In this document: positions 56,134-64,000 of the stretch, in pieces
Numbering within the stretch: position 1 is the first letter of the stretch
How the letters are laid out: every line of letters starts with the position of its first letter
NCBI RefSeq assembly: GCF_000017585.1
Contig: NC_009714.1
Coordinates: 744,001 to 808,000, forward strand
Length of the DNA: 64,000 nucleotides
From: Campylobacter hominis ATCC BAA-381
Lineage (GTDB): Bacteria; Campylobacterota; Campylobacteria; Campylobacterales; Campylobacteraceae
Direction of reading: 5' to 3'
Made by a program: the position numbers and the translations under genes
Notes under the pieces: model-generated
What the model was told of the DNA's origin: nothing
Databases searched by the model: none
The model's input: the letters and a program-made list of their open reading frames with translations, nothing else

Positions 56134-57929
56134 AAAATTTTATAAAAGAGTATAAAGAAAAATTTTCACAAAATTTTAAAAGCGGATTTTGGGGCGAAAT
56201 AGAGGCAATTTGTGAAACACTGAAAGATCCTACTTTTCATCCTTCAATGAGATTAAAAGCCATTTTAAGCGAGTTTTCGGCTCTTGAAAACGAACCGCTT
56301 AAAATTGCTGTAATAGGGCAATTCAGCAGCGGAAAATCCACTCTTTTAAATACGCTTTTAAAAAGTGAAATTTTGCCAACAGGAGTTGTTCCTGTTACAG
56401 CAAAGGTGACATATATCAAATATGCGCCACATGAGTTTTTGAATGTAATTTACAGCGACGGAAGAAGCGAAATTTTAGGCGTTAGCGAACTTGGGAATTT
56501 TGTAGATCAAAGAAAAGATTTACAAAAAATCAAAAGTATTACAATTTACAGCTCAAATGAAATTTTAAAATATATAACTTTTATAGATACGCCTGGACTT
56601 AATTCAAGAAGCAGCGCCGATACAAAAGAGACTTTAAGAATTTTAAAAGAGGCTTTCGGTGTGCTTTGGATAAGTTTGATAGACAATGCCGCGCGCGCCA
56701 GTGAAAAAGCGCAAATAGAGCTTTTACCGTCTATTTTAAGAAAAAATTCAATTATGCTGCTTAGCCAAAAAGATAAATTAAAAGATGATGAAATTTTGCG
56801 CGTTTTAGAACATTCAAATAAAACTTTAGGTAAATATTTTTCTAAAATTTCAGCAGTTTCATCCAAACTTGAAAAAAGCGGAATGGACGGCGGTTTTACA
56901 CCTATTAAAGAATTTTTAAAAAATATTCAAAAATCGCGTCAAAATTATGCAAAAATGAAACTTGGCGAAATTTTGGAAGCGTTAAAAAGTGAGCGGGAAA
57001 ATTATATAAAAATTTATGAAAATTTGCAAAATATCATAGAAAACAATGCAGAAATTTTTACATCTTTTGAGCAGAATTTAAGCGCATACAGCGCTGATTT
57101 TGAAAAATTTTATGCTAGAATCAAAGAGATGTCAAACAATATTTGTGAAATTTTTATGAATTCCGTAAAAAGCAAAACCGAGTCGTATTTTCGCAAGAAA
57201 AAAGGATTTTTTACCGGTGAAAATTTTGAAAAAATAGACTTTGAAGCTCCTGAATTCAATAAGGATGAGGCGCTTTCAAAGCTGATTTACGATGATAATA
57301 AATTAAGCGACAATTTTCGCAGTTTTAAAAATGCTCTTACAAAATTTGAAAATTCAATCATTTTTGACGCAAACTCTACATATCTTAAAATGCAAAACGA
57401 AATGATGCTTTTTAAGGGCAGGTATGAAAGTTTTACGCGCGATAATGAAATGTTTTCCATAGAAGAAAGTTCGCAATTAAATAAAATTGCAGGCGAAGTT
57501 TATGAGCTGTTTTTAAAAAATTACGAGATTGAATTTTTTGAATTTTGTCAAAAAACACGTCTTTTTTTCGAAAAAATTTTAATCAAAATTATTACAAATT
57601 ATGAAAATGCAATTATTTTGACAGCGGATTTTATTTCAAATAAAATTCAAAAATCTTTGAGTGATTATAAAAGCGACAGTCTTGCATATTCGCTTTATTA
57701 TCCGAAATTTGATGATTTTAACAACGCTTTGCTGAATAATTTGCACTATTATGAGTTTGAAAACGATTTTTTGGGAAACGGTGCGTTTATAAAAAGAGCC
57801 GTTAAGGATTTAAAAGATGGTATTTTAACTGCAAGCGAAAATAATCAAAAATATGTAAATAAATTAAAAATCGCACAAGAAAATGCACTTTTCAGGCTCA
57901 ATAAGTTAAAATTTAAGCAGGAATTTTAA
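56124..57929 (+). CDS. Dynamin-like GTPase, second of pair (Cj0412-like)
   Basis: 601 residues. G1 IGQFSSGKSTLLNT (about 66-79), G2 Thr in GVVPVTAKVT, G3 DTPGLNS, G4 SQKDKLKD (QKDK in place of NKxD), then a long helical stalk. Start is GTG 56124, seven bases after AAGGA, inside the upstream gene. Translational coupling of the two genes fits the fixed-ratio hetero-oligomer known for the C. jejuni pair. A hydrophobic paddle or C-terminal anchor is not obvious. Confidence 0.9.
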   Translation: MLLKNFIKEYKEKFSQNFKSGFWGEIEAICETLKDPTFHPSMRLKAILSEFSALENEPLKIAVIGQFSSGKSTLLNTLLKSEILPTGVVPVTAKVTYIKYAPHEFLNVIYSDGRSEILGVSELGNFVDQRKDLQKIKSITIYSSNEILKYITFIDTPGLNSRSSADTKETLRILKEAFGVLWISLIDNAARASEKAQIELLPSILRKNSIMLLSQKDKLKDDEILRVLEHSNKTLGKYFSKISAVSSKLEKSGMDGGFTPIKEFLKNIQKSRQNYAKMKLGEILEALKSERENYIKIYENLQNIIENNAEIFTSFEQNLSAYSADFEKFYARIKEMSNNICEIFMNSVKSKTESYFRKKKGFFTGENFEKIDFEAPEFNKDEALSKLIYDDNKLSDNFRSFKNALTKFENSIIFDANSTYLKMQNEMMLFKGRYESFTRDNEMFSIEESSQLNKIAGEVYELFLKNYEIEFFEFCQKTRLFFEKILIKIITNYENAIILTADFISNKIQKSLSDYKSDSLAYSLYYPKFDDFNNALLNNLHYYEFENDFLGNGAFIKRAVKDLKDGILTASENNQKYVNKLKIAQENALFRLNKLKFKQEF

Positions 57930-58048
57930 AAGAATAAATAAAATTTAAACATTTCTTTAAAAAGAAAGTAAATATCTATTTTAAAGCGATTTTAATCGAT
58001 TAAAATGTAAAATAAATATTTAATATTAGTTTCTATTAAGGAGTAGAA

Positions 58049-59194
58049 ATGGCAAAAAATGAAATTTTAGCCAAAATAAGTGCGAGGTTAGAAAGTGTTG
58101 CTAAACTTCCTAAGATGAAAAATGACTCTATTGCCGATATGCTCACAAAAAAAGGCATTTCAAGGCGTGATTTTATGAAGTGGGCAGGAATGATGACTGC
58201 TATGATCGGGCTTCCAAGCACGATGATTCCAAGTGTTGCAAAAGCTGCCGAATTAACGGACAGACTTCCTGTAATTTGGCTTCATATGGCGGAATGTACA
58301 GGTTGTAGCGAAAGTTTGCTAAGATCGGAAACACCTACGATAGATAGCTTGATTTTTGATTATATCAGTCTTGAATATCACGAAACAATTATGGCGGCAA
58401 GCGGTTGGCAAGCAGAAGATACACTTCAAGAATCCATAAAAAAATACAACGGAAAATATATACTTATGGTAGAAGGCGGAATTCCAAGTGGAGAGAGTGA
58501 ATTTTATCTTACTGTCGGACCTCATGGAACACCTGGTGCAAAAACTGTAAAAAAAGCCTGTGATGGAGCTATGGCGATTTTTGCAATAGGAACCTGTTCA
58601 AGTTTTGGCGGTGTTCAGGCGGCAGCTCCAAATCCTACAAATTCAAAATCTCTTAGTAAAATTACAAATAAACCTGTAATAAATGTTCCGGGCTGCCCTC
58701 CTAGTGAAAAAAATATCGTTGGAAATGTACTTCATTTTATACTTTTTGGAACACTTCCGCCTGTTGATAAATATAACCGTCCAAAATGGGCTTATGGACT
58801 TCGTATACACGATCTTTGTGAAAGACGCGGACGCTTTGATGCCGGTGAGTTTGTCCAAAGTTTTGGTGATGAAGGTGCTAAAAACGGCTATTGCCTTTAT
58901 AAAGTGGGTTGTAAAGGTCCTTATACATTTAACAATTGCTCAAGAGAGAGATTTAATTCGCATACAAGCTGGCCAATACAAGCGGGTCATGGTTGTATAG
59001 GTTGTTCTGAACCTGATTTTTGGGATAATATGGGACCGTTTGAGGAACCATTGACTGATAGACTTTATAATAGTGTTTTTAAAGGAGCTGGCGCTGACGC
59101 AACTGCAGATAAGATAGGTCTTGGAATTTTAGCTTTAACAGGTGTTGCTATCGCAGCTCACGCCACAATAGCTTCTGTTAAGAAAGGAGAATAA
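58049..59194 (+). CDS. hydA: NiFe uptake hydrogenase small subunit HydA
   Basis: Iron-sulfur subunit of the periplasm-facing membrane hydrogenase. The twin-arginine signal SRRDFMKWAGM (residues about 34-44) directs Tat export of the folded HydAB complex. Cluster ligands: AECTGCSESLL (proximal), then GTCSSFG, NVPGCPPSEKN, and the HDLCERRGRFDAG and GCIGCSEPDFW regions. A C-terminal hydrophobic helix (about 355-375) anchors it. 381 residues. ATG after AAGGAG. First gene of hydABCD. Confidence 0.95.
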   Translation: MAKNEILAKISARLESVAKLPKMKNDSIADMLTKKGISRRDFMKWAGMMTAMIGLPSTMIPSVAKAAELTDRLPVIWLHMAECTGCSESLLRSETPTIDSLIFDYISLEYHETIMAASGWQAEDTLQESIKKYNGKYILMVEGGIPSGESEFYLTVGPHGTPGAKTVKKACDGAMAIFAIGTCSSFGGVQAAAPNPTNSKSLSKITNKPVINVPGCPPSEKNIVGNVLHFILFGTLPPVDKYNRPKWAYGLRIHDLCERRGRFDAGEFVQSFGDEGAKNGYCLYKVGCKGPYTFNNCSRERFNSHTSWPIQAGHGCIGCSEPDFWDNMGPFEEPLTDRLYNSVFKGAGADATADKIGLGILALTGVAIAAHATIASVKKGE

Positions 59195-59196
59195 AA

Positions 59197-60918
59197 ATGG
59201 CACAAAAAATAATAGTCGATCCTATAACAAGAATAGAAGGGCATTTAAGATTAGAAGTTATAGTTGATGATAATAATGTAGTAACGGATGCTTATGCAAG
59301 TTCTACGCTTTGGCGCGGAATTGAAACAATAGTAAAAGGAAGAGATCCGAGAGATGTACCTTTTTTTGTACAAAGAATTTGTGGAGTTTGCACAAGTTCA
59401 CACTATAGAGCAGGCACAATAGCAATTGAAGATGCTCTTGGTATTACACCTCCGTTAAATGCAATTTTAACAAGAACTTTAATGAATGCAGCGCTTTTTT
59501 TACACGACCATCCGGTTCATTTCTATCAATTACATGCACTTGATTTTGTGGATATTGTAAGTGCATTAAGTGCAGATGTAAGAGCAGCTGAAGAAGAATC
59601 TTTTAAATATTGTGAAACTCCTTATGCATGCGGAGCGGATCATTTAAAAGCCGTAAAAGACAAAGTAACCGCTTTTGTAAATAAAGGCGCACTTGGACCG
59701 TTTGCAAATGCATATTACGGACATCCTACATATCATTTTACACCGGAACAAAATTTAATCGCTCTCAGCCACTATTTGGAATGTTTACGCGTTCAACGAA
59801 CAGCAGCGCAACTAATGGCAATTTTCGGTGGTAAACAACCACATCCGCAAAGCTTGGTAGTTGGCGGTGTAACTTGCGTAATGGATATATTAAATCCTTC
59901 TAGACTTGGCGAATATGTGTCTAAATTTAAAGAAGTTGCTGACTTCGTAAATAGAGCATATTATCCTGATATTATTATGGCAGGAAAAGCTTATGCAACA
60001 GAACCTAGTGTATTAAATGACTTAGGTGTAGCAAATCTTTGGACACATAAAGAAATGCAGTATTCATCAAATGAATTTTTATTTGATAGCGGTGTAATAT
60101 TAAACGGCGATATATCAAAAGTTGAAGATTTAGATGAGAGTCAAATTACTGAAGAAGCAACTCACTCTTGGTATAAAAATGATAAACCGCTTCATCCTTA
60201 TGAAGGCGAACAAGAGCCAAATTACACAGGATTCAAAGATGAACAGACATTAAACGCAAAAGGTGAAATGGAAAACTCAAAAGTTTTGGATACGAAAGGA
60301 AAATATAGCTGGATAAAAGCTCCTAGATATAAAGGTATGCCGCTTCAAGTAGGACCTTTGGCTAATGTCGTTGTAAATTATGCAAAAGGTAATAAATTTG
60401 TAGTTCCTGTAGTAGAAAAAGTTTTAAAAGATACCGGATTGCCTTTAACTGCTGTACTTTCTACACTTGGAAGAACAGCTTGCCGTATGATAGAAGCAAA
60501 AGTTATTGCTGATAATGCTTTAATGGCATTAAATAATTTGGTTGCAAATATAAAATCGGGCGACACTGAAACATGCGCAAAATACACAATTGATAAAAAT
60601 AAAGAGTATAAAGGTCGTTATATGGGGCACGTTCCTCGTGGTGCTCTTAGCCACTGGATAAGAATTAAAAATGGTATAGTTGAAAATTATCAATGTGTAG
60701 TTCCATCAACATGGAATGCGTCTCCAAAAGATAACAAAGGTCAAATGGGAAGCTATGAAGCATGTATTATCGGTCTTAAAATTGCTGATTTGAAACAACC
60801 TCTTGAAATAATTAGAAAAATTCACTCATATGATCCTTGTATCGCTTGTGCTGTTCATGTAATGGATACAAAAGGCAATGATCTCAGTGAATATAGAGTT
60901 AATCCAAGTTATTGTTGA
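59197..60918 (+). CDS. hydB: NiFe uptake hydrogenase large subunit HydB
   Basis: Catalytic H2-oxidising subunit. Nickel ligands are the two CxxC pairs, RICGVCTSSHY near the N terminus and DPCIACAVHV near the C terminus. The last 19 residues, from Val after the final His, form the peptide that HydD must remove when nickel is in place. 573 residues. Two bases separate it from hydA. Confidence 0.97.
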   Translation: MAQKIIVDPITRIEGHLRLEVIVDDNNVVTDAYASSTLWRGIETIVKGRDPRDVPFFVQRICGVCTSSHYRAGTIAIEDALGITPPLNAILTRTLMNAALFLHDHPVHFYQLHALDFVDIVSALSADVRAAEEESFKYCETPYACGADHLKAVKDKVTAFVNKGALGPFANAYYGHPTYHFTPEQNLIALSHYLECLRVQRTAAQLMAIFGGKQPHPQSLVVGGVTCVMDILNPSRLGEYVSKFKEVADFVNRAYYPDIIMAGKAYATEPSVLNDLGVANLWTHKEMQYSSNEFLFDSGVILNGDISKVEDLDESQITEEATHSWYKNDKPLHPYEGEQEPNYTGFKDEQTLNAKGEMENSKVLDTKGKYSWIKAPRYKGMPLQVGPLANVVVNYAKGNKFVVPVVEKVLKDTGLPLTAVLSTLGRTACRMIEAKVIADNALMALNNLVANIKSGDTETCAKYTIDKNKEYKGRYMGHVPRGALSHWIRIKNGIVENYQCVVPSTWNASPKDNKGQMGSYEACIIGLKIADLKQPLEIIRKIHSYDPCIACAVHVMDTKGNDLSEYRVNPSYC

Positions 60919-60938
60919 AAATCAAAAAAGGATAAGAT

Positions 60939-61604
60939 ATGAAAAGATCTACTGAATATGAATTTTCTATTGGACTAAGGCTTACTCACTGGATAAGAGC
61001 ATTGTGTATTTTTGCACTTGTTATAACCGGATACTATATAGCTTATGTATTTATAGCTCCGGAGCCAAGCAGTGAACCGAACGTCTTTTTGCAAGCTAAG
61101 ATTCGTTTTGTGCATTTGGTTACGGGATTTCTTTTGATAGGTGCTACTATTTTTAAATGTTACCTTTTTATATTCGATAAGAAAAGTCGTAAAGAGCTTA
61201 TTAGTGTAGCTGATTTCTTGAGTCCGAAAATATGGTTTGAACAAATAAAATATTATTTATTTTTAGGCAAGCACCCAAAGCTTCGTGGAGTTTATAATCC
61301 GTTGCAATTCGCGGCATATATCGCGTTTTATCTCATACTTGCTTTTATTTTAATTACAGGTATGATTTTATATATGCATGTTTATCACGAAGGACTTGGC
61401 GGTTTTGTTTATGACATTTTAAGACCGTTGGAAGTTTATATGGGCGGTCTTAGTGAAGTTAGAATGATACATCATATTTGTACTGATTGTATCATTGTTT
61501 TTGTACCTATTCATGTTTATATGGCTGTATTTAATGCTATAAAAGGAAAAGAAGGTGCACTTGATGCTATTGTCAGCGGTTATAAATTTCCAAAAGAAGT
61601 ATAG
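60939..61604 (+). CDS. hydC: Hydrogenase cytochrome b subunit HydC
   Basis: Membrane di-haem cytochrome b that passes electrons from HydA to menaquinone. Four hydrophobic helices and candidate haem His in LRLTHWIRALCIF, RFVHLVTGF, HVYHEG and VRMIHHICTDC. 221 residues. ATG after AAAAGGATAAG. Confidence 0.92.
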   Translation: MKRSTEYEFSIGLRLTHWIRALCIFALVITGYYIAYVFIAPEPSSEPNVFLQAKIRFVHLVTGFLLIGATIFKCYLFIFDKKSRKELISVADFLSPKIWFEQIKYYLFLGKHPKLRGVYNPLQFAAYIAFYLILAFILITGMILYMHVYHEGLGGFVYDILRPLEVYMGGLSEVRMIHHICTDCIIVFVPIHVYMAVFNAIKGKEGALDAIVSGYKFPKEV

Positions 61605-62150
61605 TTGAAAATTCTGGTTCTTGGAATTGGAAATGTGATGTTCTCCGACGAAGGTGTCGGAGTTCATCTCGTAAAATTACTTTCACAAAAATATAAATTC
61701 AAAAGTAACGAGCATAGTGTTGATTTTATGGATGGCGGGACACTTGCTATGTATCTTATGCACATTATGGTAGAATACGACCAAATTTTGCTTATTGATT
61801 GTTTGGATGCATCTAACGGAGCAGTCGGAGATGTTTATTTTTTCAATTATGAAGTTATGCCGAAATCAATTTCCTGGAGCGGTTCGGCTCACGAAATAGA
61901 GATGCTTCAAACACTTCAAATGTTGGATCTTTCAGGAGATCGTCCTTTAACACAAATTTTAGGTGTTATACCAAAAAGAATTGTGCCTATGAATTTTAAA
62001 TTAAGCGATGAAATTTTAAAAGCAAGTAAAACAATGGAAAAAAAGGCAGTTTCATTTTTACATGATCTTGGATTTGAATATAAAATTGTTGAACCTAATT
62101 TAACTTTACAGGATATCGCTGATGAATTTGATAAAAAAGGTAAAAAATGA
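61605..62150 (+). CDS. hydD: Hydrogenase maturation endopeptidase HydD
   Basis: HyaD/HybD-type endopeptidase (M52) that cuts the HydB tail after nickel insertion. GIGNVMFSDEGVGVHLV holds the Glu/Asp nickel-sensing site, followed by LLIDCLDAS and GSAHEIEMLQ with the His. Start is TTG 61605, directly after the hydC TAG; there is only a weak ribosome site, so coupling to hydC is likely. 181 residues. Confidence 0.93.
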   Translation: MKILVLGIGNVMFSDEGVGVHLVKLLSQKYKFKSNEHSVDFMDGGTLAMYLMHIMVEYDQILLIDCLDASNGAVGDVYFFNYEVMPKSISWSGSAHEIEMLQTLQMLDLSGDRPLTQILGVIPKRIVPMNFKLSDEILKASKTMEKKAVSFLHDLGFEYKIVEPNLTLQDIADEFDKKGKK

Positions 62151-63679
62151 TTGTTAGTTTTGAGTTTATTTATATGCATAAAAACCGAATTTTAGGTGAT
62201 TTTTTAGAAATTTATGCGCTTAAAAGCGGTATGAAATTCAGCATATTTGATGATGGAAAAAAAATTACTCTTTTTATAGAAGGCGAAGAAAAAGAGTGTC
62301 TTAATTTTGCCGATAATTATATGAAATATATTCCGACTTCCGTATTTTTAAAGCAACCAAGCGTAAAAGTCGTAGAAAAAATGCATAAAAATAATTTTAA
62401 AAGCAGCGGTGTAAAATTTCCAAATATAACACCGAGCGTAGTTTATAATTTTGCGGATAATAAAGGCGCTTTAATTGAAAATGAGTTTGGAATTTTAAGC
62501 CAAGTTTCTATTTTTTATAGCGGAAAATTTGTAGCTGTAAATAAGGATAATTTTACAGAAATTTTAACTTTTGCGTATAAACATTTATCACATTATCAAA
62601 GCGTAATAATAAAATACAATGATGATGAAATCGCACTAAGCGCCGATATAAACTTTAATAAATCGCGCGTTATAATTCCTACAAATCCTCTTAGTATTTC
62701 TAAAATGTTTGCTCCGGACGAATCAAGTTTAAATGCGCTTGCAAGTTACGAAAAGCCGGTTGTAAATCTAAAATTAAACGCGATTTTTCGCAAAAACCAC
62801 AGCGAAGCGCCTTGTTTTTTTGATGTAAAATTACCTGAAGATATCTTTACTTATGCACTTTGTGCGAAACTTTATAATGATGATATTTTCTTTTTATGCG
62901 CAAATTTTGACAGTGAAATTTTTAAGATTGCACTTACAAAAACTTCGCAGATTATTATAAATCACGGAAAATTTTTAAGCAAAAGCAACGTCGATTTTAT
63001 AAACGGCAAAAACGATAAAAATCTTGCTCTTTTTGGACTGAAAAGTGCGGAATTGGGTGCTCTTGATAGAAAAATCTTACGCGTTTTTTTAAGTAAAAAA
63101 AATGCGGATAAAATTTTAATTTACGATGAAAATAGCGAGAAATCTTTCTTAAAAATATCTATTCCTAAAAATTTTGAAGCCATCAAAGAAAAAATTGTTT
63201 CAAGTGAAACCGGCAAGAAATTATTTCAAAATTTTAGCGCTGATTTTGATTTTCCAAAAGGTGAAATTGCTGATGATACGCCAAATTTTTACACGATTTT
63301 CGAAATTTGCGCGCAAATTTTATATGGTAAAAGTGCTGAAATTTTGCTGCAAAATGCGTTGCTTTTTAACGGAGAAAAAGGTGTTAGACTTGATTTTAAG
63401 GTTGAAAATGGCGAGTTTGATATGGTTTTGCTTATTAAAAACGCGATGAGTTATCGTTTAGCAGGCGTTGATGAAAAACTTTTATCTTTCGGTTTTATAG
63501 ATAGTTTGGCATATTTTATCAGCGATTTTATGGACGATATTCAAAGCGATTTCGGTTTTGATTTGGCGATTTTTGAAGGCACGTTATTTGAAAATAAAAA
63601 GCTTGCAAATAACGTTTTAGAACTTACCGCTAAAAATTATAACGCAAAATTCAGTTATCAATATGGACTTGAAATTTGA
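62147..63679 (+). CDS. hydE: Hydrogenase-associated protein HydE
   Basis: 510-residue cytoplasmic protein in the position occupied by hydE in Wolinella and Helicobacter hydABCDE operons, where it is needed for hydrogenase activity. The C-terminal third (SYRLAGVDEKLLSFGFIDSLAYF) loosely resembles carbamoyltransferase-type sequence seen in HypF-like proteins, but catalytic signatures are not obvious. Its own chemistry is unknown to me. ATGA overlap with hydD, and its stop overlaps hypF by 17 bases. Tight coupling argues for a maturation role. Confidence 0.65.
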   Translation: MIVSFEFIYMHKNRILGDFLEIYALKSGMKFSIFDDGKKITLFIEGEEKECLNFADNYMKYIPTSVFLKQPSVKVVEKMHKNNFKSSGVKFPNITPSVVYNFADNKGALIENEFGILSQVSIFYSGKFVAVNKDNFTEILTFAYKHLSHYQSVIIKYNDDEIALSADINFNKSRVIIPTNPLSISKMFAPDESSLNALASYEKPVVNLKLNAIFRKNHSEAPCFFDVKLPEDIFTYALCAKLYNDDIFFLCANFDSEIFKIALTKTSQIIINHGKFLSKSNVDFINGKNDKNLALFGLKSAELGALDRKILRVFLSKKNADKILIYDENSEKSFLKISIPKNFEAIKEKIVSSETGKKLFQNFSADFDFPKGEIADDTPNFYTIFEICAQILYGKSAEILLQNALLFNGEKGVRLDFKVENGEFDMVLLIKNAMSYRLAGVDEKLLSFGFIDSLAYFISDFMDDIQSDFGFDLAIFEGTLFENKKLANNVLELTAKNYNAKFSYQYGLEI

Positions 63680-64000
63680 GATTGCCGGACGCGTTCAAGG
63701 CGTAGGTTTTCGACCTTTTATTTACAGAATCGCAACTCGTTTCGGTTTAAAAGGAGTTGTTTTTAATGACGGCGAGGGCGTAAAAATATTTGCCTCGGCG
63801 GACAAGCTTAAGATTGAGAAATTTAAAAAGGCTCTTTTTGCAGAGCTTCCGCCGCTGGCAAAAATTGAAAAAATTAAAATAACTGAAACTTTACCGCAGA
63901 ATTTCACAGATTTTAAAATAGTAAAATCCGAAAATTCTCAGATTTTTACGCCGATTTTACCGGATTTTGCGATTTGTGATGATTGTAAAATGGAATTTTA
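63663..64000 (+). CDS. hypF: Carbamoyltransferase HypF, N-terminal part
   Basis: The frame is open to the window end, giving the first 112 residues. An acylphosphatase domain is diagnostic: EIAGRVQGVGFRPFIYRIA with its Arg, and FNDGEGVKI with its Asn; the zinc-finger start CDDC appears at the end. HypF carbamoylates HypE to make the CN ligands of the NiFe centre. I place the start at ATG 63663, with TTG 63669 as an alternative. Its overlap with hydE is 17 bases. Confidence 0.93.
   Translation, partial: MDLKFEIAGRVQGVGFRPFIYRIATRFGLKGVVFNDGEGVKIFASADKLKIEKFKKALFAELPPLAKIEKIKITETLPQNFTDFKIVKSENSQIFTPILPDFAICDDCKMEF

Noticed and set aside
1-64000. CRISPR array, insertion sequence, prophage or integrase
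   Set aside because: No regularly spaced direct repeats, transposase, integrase or phage structural genes were seen on either strand.

Overview
The window reads as chromosomal DNA of a Campylobacter-like epsilonproteobacterium. It is strongly AT-rich, densely coded, and carries sigma70-type TATAAT boxes with poor -35 regions. Several gene orders match what I recall of Campylobacter jejuni: ctpA-purC-purS-purQ-(Cj0515-like)-plsC beside clpB; lgt-frdCAB followed by two dynamin-like GTPases; rpsB-tsf-ABC ATPase; rsmH-ftsL-like divergent from ppiD-ftsA-ftsZ; and a hydABCD hydrogenase operon. The mix of intact core genes with decayed surface and repair genes suggests a host-associated species other than C. 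jejuni. The species call is inference.

Layout. 1-6 kb: the 3' end of a PA14-like protein gene, nhaA, a tRNA-Glu with the unusual CTC anticodon, a 3' remnant of recG, and a DASS-type anion transporter, separated by long AT-rich gaps. 6-13 kb: pepD-type dipeptidase, cmoB, a lone amino-acid binding protein, and a minus-strand rsmH-ftsL-rmuC operon. 13-20 kb: ppiD-ftsA-ftsZ, a flavin-type oxidase, rarA and a family-6-like DNA glycosylase. 20-23 kb: an autotransporter pseudogene with four separate lesions. 23-31 kb: a coiled-coil membrane protein, glmS, then mqnE with a phosphoribosyltransferase, an MFS carrier and a GT-C-like membrane protein. 31-42 kb: pseudopilin, GNAT, rpsB-tsf-lolD-like, an acyltransferase, and a seven-gene minus-strand run from ctpA through the purine genes to plsC and agmatine deiminase. 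42-50 kb: clpB, rarD, class II DAHP synthase, a FAH-family gene, a possible TorD-like chaperone and lgt. 50-64 kb: frdCAB, two dynamin-like GTPases, and hydABCD-hydE-hypF, which runs off the window end.

How it works together. The window holds most of an anaerobic H2-to-fumarate electron chain: a Tat-exported uptake NiFe hydrogenase (HydABC) with maturation factors (HydD, HydE, HypF), a futalosine-pathway menaquinone enzyme (MqnE), and the quinol:fumarate reductase FrdCAB. A second group serves division and envelope assembly: RsmH, FtsL, FtsA, FtsZ, PpiD, GlmS, Lgt, PlsC and a LolD-like ATPase.

No CRISPR array, intact insertion sequence, prophage, rRNA or clearly novel system was found. The most notable signals are the tRNA-Glu(CTC), the multiply broken autotransporter (including a 4-bp tandem duplication that appears to have removed its native stop), the recG remnant, a HAIR-like HspR operator over the clpB promoter, and a repeat-rich rpsB leader.
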